Shown: piece by piece, positions 59,920 through 64,000 of the stretch
How the letters are laid out: each line of letters opens with the position of its first letter
How positions within the stretch are numbered: the first letter of the stretch is position 1
NCBI RefSeq assembly: GCF_024213665.1
Contig: NZ_JANAVP010000011.1
Location: 124,001 to 188,000, forward strand
Direction of reading: 5' to 3'
DNA: 64,000 nt
Source of the DNA: Streptomyces sp. A3M-1-3
GTDB lineage: Bacteria; Actinomycetota; Actinomycetes; Streptomycetales; Streptomycetaceae
Position numbers and translations under genes: made by a program
The notes under the pieces: generated by a model
What the model saw: the letters and a program-made list of their open reading frames with translations, nothing else
Told to the model about the DNA's origin: nothing
Databases searched by the model: none

Positions 59920-61118
59920 CCGGCACGACGACACAGCCGACGGCCGCCCGCGCGACAGTACGACGGATCACGGACATCGACGCGCTGCGCGGCTTCGCAC
60001 TCTTCGGCATCCTGATGGTCAACATCACCTACCTCGCCTCCGCCTACCACGGCACCGGCCTGGAGGACCCCGGCTTCGACTCACCTGCCGACCGCGCTGT
60101 GCGCTTTGTGGTGGCGATGCTGTTCGAGGCCAAGTTCTACCTGCTGTTCTCCTTCTTGTTCGGCTACAGCTTCACCCTGCAAATGCAGTCCGCCGAACGC
60201 GGGGGCGCCCGCTTCGCCCCCCGATTCCTGCGCCGCCTCGCAGCGTTGTTCGCGCTCGGCGCCTTCCATGCCGTCGTCCTCTTCCCCGGTGACATCCTCA
60301 CCACCTACGCCCTGCTGGGCCTGATCCTGCTCATCGCTCGCCGCAGCCGGCCCCGCAATGCGGTGCGCATCGCGGTCGTGCTGTTCACGGTCACCGCCGC
60401 CGGCTACCTGCTGCTCGGCCTCGCTCAGCACGCGTCGGGCGGTGGCGGCATCGACTCGGCCGCCGTGGCAGCCCACGCCCAACAGGCGACCGGCGCGCTG
60501 CGCGGCGGCCTGGGTTCGGTGATCGGAGCGCATCTCGAGCAGCTGCCGGATGTCGCGTTCATGCTCATCTTCTTCCAAGCCCCGGCTGCTCTGGCCGCCT
60601 TCCTGCTCGGCCTCGCCGCAGGCAAGCACGAGGTCTTGGCCGGCGTCACCCGCCACGAGCGGGCCCTGCGGCGGCTGCAGTGGGTCGGCTTCCCCATCGG
60701 GCTGGCCGGTGGCGTGGTCTACGCACACGCGAGCCTGGAGCATCCGGGCACCGCCTACCAGCTTTTCGCGCTCGGCGCGGATGTGGTGACCGCGCCTCTG
60801 CTGGCCGCCGCGTATACGGCCACCGTGCTGCGGCTGATATCCACCGGTGGAGGCCGGCGCCTCGCCGCCGTCCTGGCTCCGGCGGGCCGGATGACCCTGA
60901 CCAACTACCTCACCCAGTCACTGGTCTGCGCCCTGCTCTTCACCGGATTCGGCGCCGCCCTGGTGGGCCGCGTGCCACCGCCGCAGGTGACGGGCATCGC
61001 ACTGGCCCTGTTCGCATGCCAGATCGTGGCCTGCCGGTGGTGGCTGCGCCGTCATCCCTACGGTCCGGTCGAATGGCTGCTACGAGCGGTGACCAACGCC
61101 GCCCGGCCGTCGGCGTAA
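59916..61118 (+). CDS. DUF418 membrane protein
   Basis: A 400-residue membrane protein with about nine helices. It shows the DUF418 family features: ITDIDALRGFALFGILMVN at the start and RMTLTNYLTQSLVCALLF, then YGPVEWLLRAVT near the end. DUF418 proteins resemble acyltransferase-3 permeases and are of unproven function, sometimes linked to resistance. GTG 59916 overlaps the hydrolase stop, so the two are co-translated. A terminator stem follows at 61143. Confidence 0.9.
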   Translation: MTGTTTQPTAARATVRRITDIDALRGFALFGILMVNITYLASAYHGTGLEDPGFDSPADRAVRFVVAMLFEAKFYLLFSFLFGYSFTLQMQSAERGGARFAPRFLRRLAALFALGAFHAVVLFPGDILTTYALLGLILLIARRSRPRNAVRIAVVLFTVTAAGYLLLGLAQHASGGGGIDSAAVAAHAQQATGALRGGLGSVIGAHLEQLPDVAFMLIFFQAPAALAAFLLGLAAGKHEVLAGVTRHERALRRLQWVGFPIGLAGGVVYAHASLEHPGTAYQLFALGADVVTAPLLAAAYTATVLRLISTGGGRRLAAVLAPAGRMTLTNYLTQSLVCALLFTGFGAALVGRVPPPQVTGIALALFACQIVACRWWLRRHPYGPVEWLLRAVTNAARPSA

Positions 61119-61142
61119 CCGAGAGCACGGCAGCGCAATGTC

Positions 61143-61186
61143 CCGAAGGCGGGCGCGCAGCATGGGGCCGGCACGCTCGCCTTCGG
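61143..61186. terminator. Bidirectional terminator stem
   Basis: CCGAAGGCGGGCG (61143-61155) pairs with CGCTCGCCTTCGG (61174-61186), 12 of 13 positions, between the convergent DUF418 and terB-like genes. Arms of this kind between convergent stops usually terminate both transcripts. Confidence 0.75.
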
Positions 61187-61193
61187 CGGTGGC

Positions 61194-61649
61194 TTAGAGG
61201 TCGAATTCGTGGGGCGGGAGGTCGAGGGCGTAGCAGGCTTCACGGACGACGGCCTGCTCGTCCTTGTCGAAGTCGCCGTCGGCGCCGCCGATGATGATGC
61301 CGATCTGGATGACCGCGCGGGCTTCGGCGGGCTTCTTCTTGGCCTTGGCGATCTCCTGCAGGACGCCGACCTTGCCGAAGGCGAAGTCGGCGGTGAGCTT
61401 GTTCAGGTAGTCGTCGAAGCGGCGCTGAAGGTCTTCGGCCGGGAAGTTCTGCAGCACCTCGTTGGTGGCGATGAGTGAGGCGACCCGCTGGCGCTCGGCC
61501 GGGTCGATGGTGCCGTCCGCGGCGGCGACCAGGGCGCACATCGCCATGCTCGAATCCCGGAACGCGCCGCTCTTGAGGTCGCTCTTCGTCGCCATGAGCT
61601 GCGTCTGCATCGTCGCGGCGGAGTCTTTGAGCCGGTCCCACAGGGCCAT
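61194..61649 (-). CDS. terB: TerB-family tellurite resistance protein
   Basis: A 151-residue TerB protein: an all-helical fold with two acidic metal-binding helices. MALWDRLKDSAATMQTQ starts it, then CALVAAADGTIDPAERQRV and GGADGDFDKDEQAVVREAC carry the Asp/Glu ligand pattern (DGxxDxxE), and PPHEFDL ends it. AGGAG lies seven bases ahead of ATG 61649. It is the last gene of a terD-terD-terB set. Confidence 0.92.
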   Translation of the reverse strand: MALWDRLKDSAATMQTQLMATKSDLKSGAFRDSSMAMCALVAAADGTIDPAERQRVASLIATNEVLQNFPAEDLQRRFDDYLNKLTADFAFGKVGVLQEIAKAKKKPAEARAVIQIGIIIGGADGDFDKDEQAVVREACYALDLPPHEFDL

Positions 61650-61744
61650 GTGAATTCTCCTGCAATCGTTGGAGGGTTTTCGAGTGGTGGCCGGTGAATT
61701 GCCCCGGCCACGCGCCAGGCAGGTGCCCGCCGCTGAGGGAGCGG

Positions 61745-62326
61745 CTACAGGTGCGAGGCGATGGCCGGCATGAGGTCCTGGAAGGTCCGTCCGTTGGCCG
61801 GGTCGCCGATGGCGTCCATCTGCCATCCGCTGCCGGACCGGTGGACCTTGGCCATGATCTGCGCGGTGTGGCGGCCTCCGCCGCTCAGTGTGTAGCGGGC
61901 CAGTTCCTGCCCATTGGTCTCGTCAACCAGACGGCAGAAGGCGCTCTCGACTTCCTCGAAGGTCTGACCGGTGAACGAGTTCACCGTGAAGACGATCTGG
62001 TCGACGTGAACGGGGACGCGCTGCAGGTCCACGACGATCGACTCGTCGTCACCGCCCTGACCGGCGCCGCCGACAAGGTTGTCCCCGGTGTGGCGGATGG
62101 AGCCGTCCTTGCTGGTCAGCTGTTGGAAGAAGACGACGTCCACCGGCTCCTTGCCGGCGAAGAGCACCGCGGAGGCGTCCAGGTCGACCTCGCGGGCGGT
62201 CATTCTGGCGAGGAATCCCTTGCGGGGAGCGGACTTCCAGCCCAGGCCCATGCGTACGACGGTGAGGTCACCACCCCCGGACTTCGTCAGGCTGATCTGC
62301 TGGCCCTTGGTCAGGTTGACGCTCAT
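61745..62326 (-). CDS. terD: TerD-family calcium-binding stress protein
   Basis: A 193-residue TerD domain protein. SVNLTKGQQISLTK opens it; the calcium-binding loops are VDLDASAVLF and HTGDNLVGGAGQGGDDE. The middle copy of the ter set is somewhat diverged (GGGDLTVVRMGLGW). It starts 52 bases downstream of the first terD stop. Such proteins act in tellurite, oxidative and membrane stress through an undefined complex with TerB and TerC-like partners; no terC is in the window. Confidence 0.92.
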   Translation of the reverse strand: MSVNLTKGQQISLTKSGGGDLTVVRMGLGWKSAPRKGFLARMTAREVDLDASAVLFAGKEPVDVVFFQQLTSKDGSIRHTGDNLVGGAGQGGDDESIVVDLQRVPVHVDQIVFTVNSFTGQTFEEVESAFCRLVDETNGQELARYTLSGGGRHTAQIMAKVHRSGSGWQMDAIGDPANGRTFQDLMPAIASHL

Positions 62327-62378
62327 GCGTTGCGGTCCCTCTCGTGCGCGGTGACGACGGTACGTACGGTGGACGGCC

Positions 62379-62954
62379 TCAGAGGCTGACGCCGAAGTCG
62401 GTCGCGATGCCGGCCAGTCCGCTTGCGTAGCCCTGGCCGACGGCGCGGAACTTCCACTCCGCGCCGTTGCGGTAGAGCTCGCCGAAGACCATCGCGGTTT
62501 CGGTGGCGGCGTCCTCGCTCAGGTCGTAGCGGGCGATCTCCGCGCCGCCCGCCTGGTTCACCACGCGGATGAAGGCGCCTCGGACCTGCCCGAAGCTGTG
62601 CCCGCGGGACTCGGCGTCGTGGATCGAGACAGGGAACACGATCTTGGACACGTCGGCGGGTACGGAGGCGAGGTCGACCTTGATGACCTCGTCGTCGCCC
62701 TCGCCTTCACCGGTGAGGTTGTCGCCGGTGTGCTCCACGGAGCCGTCGGGGCTCTTGAGGTTGTTGTAGAAAACGAAGTGCTGGGCGGAGGGGACCTTGC
62801 CGGACTCGTTGACCAGCATGGCGCTCGCGTCCAGGTCGTAGTCGGTACCGGTGGTGGTCCTCACGTCCCAGCCGAGGCCGACCAGCACCGCGGTCAGGCC
62901 CGGGGCTTCCTTGGTCAGTGAAACGTTGCCACCCTTGGAAAGGCTCACGCCCAT
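62379..62954 (-). CDS. terD: TerD-family calcium-binding stress protein
   Basis: A 191-residue canonical TerD protein ([20 protein letters not shown] start; [11 protein letters not shown] and [15 protein letters not shown] calcium loops; closing ATDFGVSL). AAGGAG lies six bases before ATG 62954, so the longer frame is not used. It heads the terD-terD-terB operon, whose promoter lies in the 230-base gap shared with the BlaI gene, where a palindrome is found. Confidence 0.93.
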   Translation of the reverse strand: MGVSLSKGGNVSLTKEAPGLTAVLVGLGWDVRTTTGTDYDLDASAMLVNESGKVPSAQHFVFYNNLKSPDGSVEHTGDNLTGEGEGDDEVIKVDLASVPADVSKIVFPVSIHDAESRGHSFGQVRGAFIRVVNQAGGAEIARYDLSEDAATETAMVFGELYRNGAEWKFRAVGQGYASGLAGIATDFGVSL

Positions 62955-63023
62955 GCCGTTCTCCTTCTCAAGTCCCAAGCCGGGCACGGGTATGCCCGGC
63001 GAGTTGCGTGCCGGATTCTGAAA

Positions 63024-63039
63024 TCTACAGCACTGTAGA
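63024..63039. promoter_or_regulatory. BlaI-type operator palindrome
   Basis: TCTACAG-CA-CTGTAGA at 63024-63039 is a perfect dyad carrying the TACA...TGTA core of BlaI/MecI sites. It lies 70 bases upstream of terD (start 62954) and 147 bases before the blaI-like start, so the BlaI protein could repress itself and possibly the ter operon. Confidence 0.65.
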
Positions 63040-63185
63040 AAATAGTTGGGTGGTGCCGGGAGACGTGACCGGATGTCACCCTCGGTCGGGTGAACACTTG
63101 TCGCCGGAGACTAAGACGGCCTGCTGGGTACGATGCGTAGATGCCCCAGCAGCTACGGGCTGGAGGACGAGTAGGGGGCCGCCTG

Positions 63186-63614
63186 ATGGTGGAGGAGAGC
63201 GGGAGCACCGGCCGGAGTCCCCGCACGCGCAGGCGGGGCCAGGGCGAGCTCGAAGCCCAGGTGCTGTCGGTTCTGGGATCGGCGCCAGGGCCAGTTACTG
63301 CCGCGTGGGTACAGGAGCGCCTCCACGGCGACTTGGCCTACACCACGGTCATCACCATCCTGACCCGGCTGTACAGCAAGCAGGCCGTCACCCGGAGCCG
63401 GTCCGGCCGGTCGTTCCTGTGGATATCCACAGCCGACGAGGCAGGACTGACGGCGCTGCGGATGCGGCAGCTCCTCGACCGGCAGGATGACCGAGACGCG
63501 GTGCTTTCCAGTTTCGTCTCGGCTCTCGCGCCGCATGACGAGCAGCTCCTGCGGTCCCTGCTGAACGAGCCTGGGCCGACGGCATCCGGCACTGCGGGCG
63601 AAGCGGAGAGTTGA
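63186..63614 (+). CDS. BlaI/MecI-family transcriptional repressor
   Basis: A 142-residue BlaI-like repressor: winged helix (GQGELEAQVLSVLG, TAAWVQERLHGDLAYTTVITI, LTRLYSKQAVTR) and a C-terminal dimerisation helix (HDEQLLRSLLNEP). ATG 63186 has a GGGGG run seven bases ahead; an upstream ATG (63141) lacks a ribosome site. It precedes an M56 peptidase gene by three bases, the standard BlaI-BlaR arrangement, in which the protease cleaves the repressor on signal. Confidence 0.9.
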   Translation: MVEESGSTGRSPRTRRRGQGELEAQVLSVLGSAPGPVTAAWVQERLHGDLAYTTVITILTRLYSKQAVTRSRSGRSFLWISTADEAGLTALRMRQLLDRQDDRDAVLSSFVSALAPHDEQLLRSLLNEPGPTASGTAGEAES

Positions 63615-63617
63615 CCG

Positions 63618-64000
63618 ATGGGCGTCTTCGTGTTCCTGCCGCTGGTCCTGCCGCTGACGGCCCTTCCGATCGCACGCCTGGCGGAGACGCACCTGCATCC
63701 ACGAAGCGCCGCGCGCCTGCTGACTGCAGTCGGGGTGGTCCTCGCGGCGTGCAGCACACTGTGCCTGGGTCTCCTCGTGGTCGTCGGCACCGCGCAACTG
63801 CCGGGCAATCCACTGCCCGACGGGTGGTCGGACCCCGAAGTGCGCGAAGCGGTTCCCTACGACGAGGTGGCCGGCAAGGCTTCCATGAGCGTGCCCACCT
63901 GTCAGGCCGGCACCACCGGCCCCTGCTCGCCGTCCAGTTGGCCGGCTGCGCGAACCCACTCCTTCGGCCGCTGCGGCAAGCGGTCGCATACAGCACAGAA
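63618..64000 (+). pseudogene. M56 (BlaR1-like) membrane peptidase with internal deletion and frameshift
   Basis: The first 88 codons encode two membrane helices of an M56 peptidase (GVFVFLPLVLPLTALPIARL; LTAVGVVLAACSTLCLGLLV). Then, at about 63882, the zinc-protease segment HERAHLSGRHH, PLLAVQLAGC and ANPLLRPLRQ appears in the +2 frame, with the HExxH His at 63884-63886. In intact relatives about 80-100 further residues separate these parts. I infer an internal deletion that removed them and broke the frame, so the peptidase is inactive. The gene continues past the window. Confidence 0.72.

Noticed and set aside
1..64000. CRISPR arrays, tRNA and rRNA genes
   Set aside because: I found no regularly spaced direct repeats of 25-40 bases and no tRNA cloverleaf or rRNA-like stretches; the repeats present are short tandem coding repeats or single hairpins.

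Overview
The window is high-GC (strong third-position G/C bias, long spurious antisense frames, GTG starts, GTGA/ATGA start-stop overlaps) and has the gene content of a Streptomyces-like actinomycete chromosome, probably an accessory region or arm: two specialised-metabolite gene sets, many one-off regulators, and several decayed genes.

Region 1 (1-12,000) is a terpenoid gene cluster. Eight minus-strand genes run from 11,983 down to 1,641: P450, SAM methyltransferase, P450, polyprenyl diphosphate synthase, squalene-hopene-cyclase-sized class II terpene cyclase (DTDD), class I terpene synthase (intact NSE motif, degenerate Asp motif), integral-membrane acyltransferase, P450. A second acyltransferase and the end of a GMC oxidoreductase lie on the plus strand at the left edge. 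The prenyl synthase has Ala where actinobacterial GGPP synthases usually have Phe five residues before the first Asp motif, so a chain longer than C20 is possible.

Region 2 (12,486-35,900) is general accessory and housekeeping: FUSC membrane protein plus endo/exonuclease-type phosphodiesterase; a TetR/SnoaL/lactonase-like block with a double palindromic operator; a MocR regulator with direct-repeat boxes; a Drr-like ABC exporter closed by a strong terminator; a small secreted poly-alanine protein; a giant ATPase regulator; two tandem DUF1254 proteins; a two-component system; and a phosphoribosyltransferase-hydrolase fusion.

Region 3 (36,694-43,480) is the most striking part. A tightly overlapping minus-strand operon begins with a 93-residue peptide that looks like an AS-48/uberolysin-type circular bacteriocin precursor. 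It is followed by a perfect 20-bp-arm hairpin, a SpoIIM/DUF95 membrane protein (the hallmark of circular bacteriocin maturation), two more small membrane proteins, a large permease, two ABC ATPases and an ABC-2 permease. A stand-alone LuxR-type regulator ending in a 15-bp-arm palindrome lies just upstream.

Region 4 (43,700-57,000) mixes intact genes (PP2C phosphatase, secreted amidase, DUF72, MFS plus a rhodanese/metallo-beta-lactamase sulfur operon under an ArsR-rhodanese fusion) with decaying DNA: a frameshifted TnpB, a P450 tail, a multiply frameshifted AfsR-like regulator, a glycosyltransferase broken at a G11 tract and a HicB-like remnant.

Region 5 (57,071-64,000) carries a PaaX/GNAT pair divergent from a hydrolase/DUF418 pair, a terD-terD-terB tellurium/stress operon, and a BlaI regulator with its palindrome followed by an M56 peptidase gene carrying an apparent internal deletion. 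No tRNA, rRNA or CRISPR array was seen.
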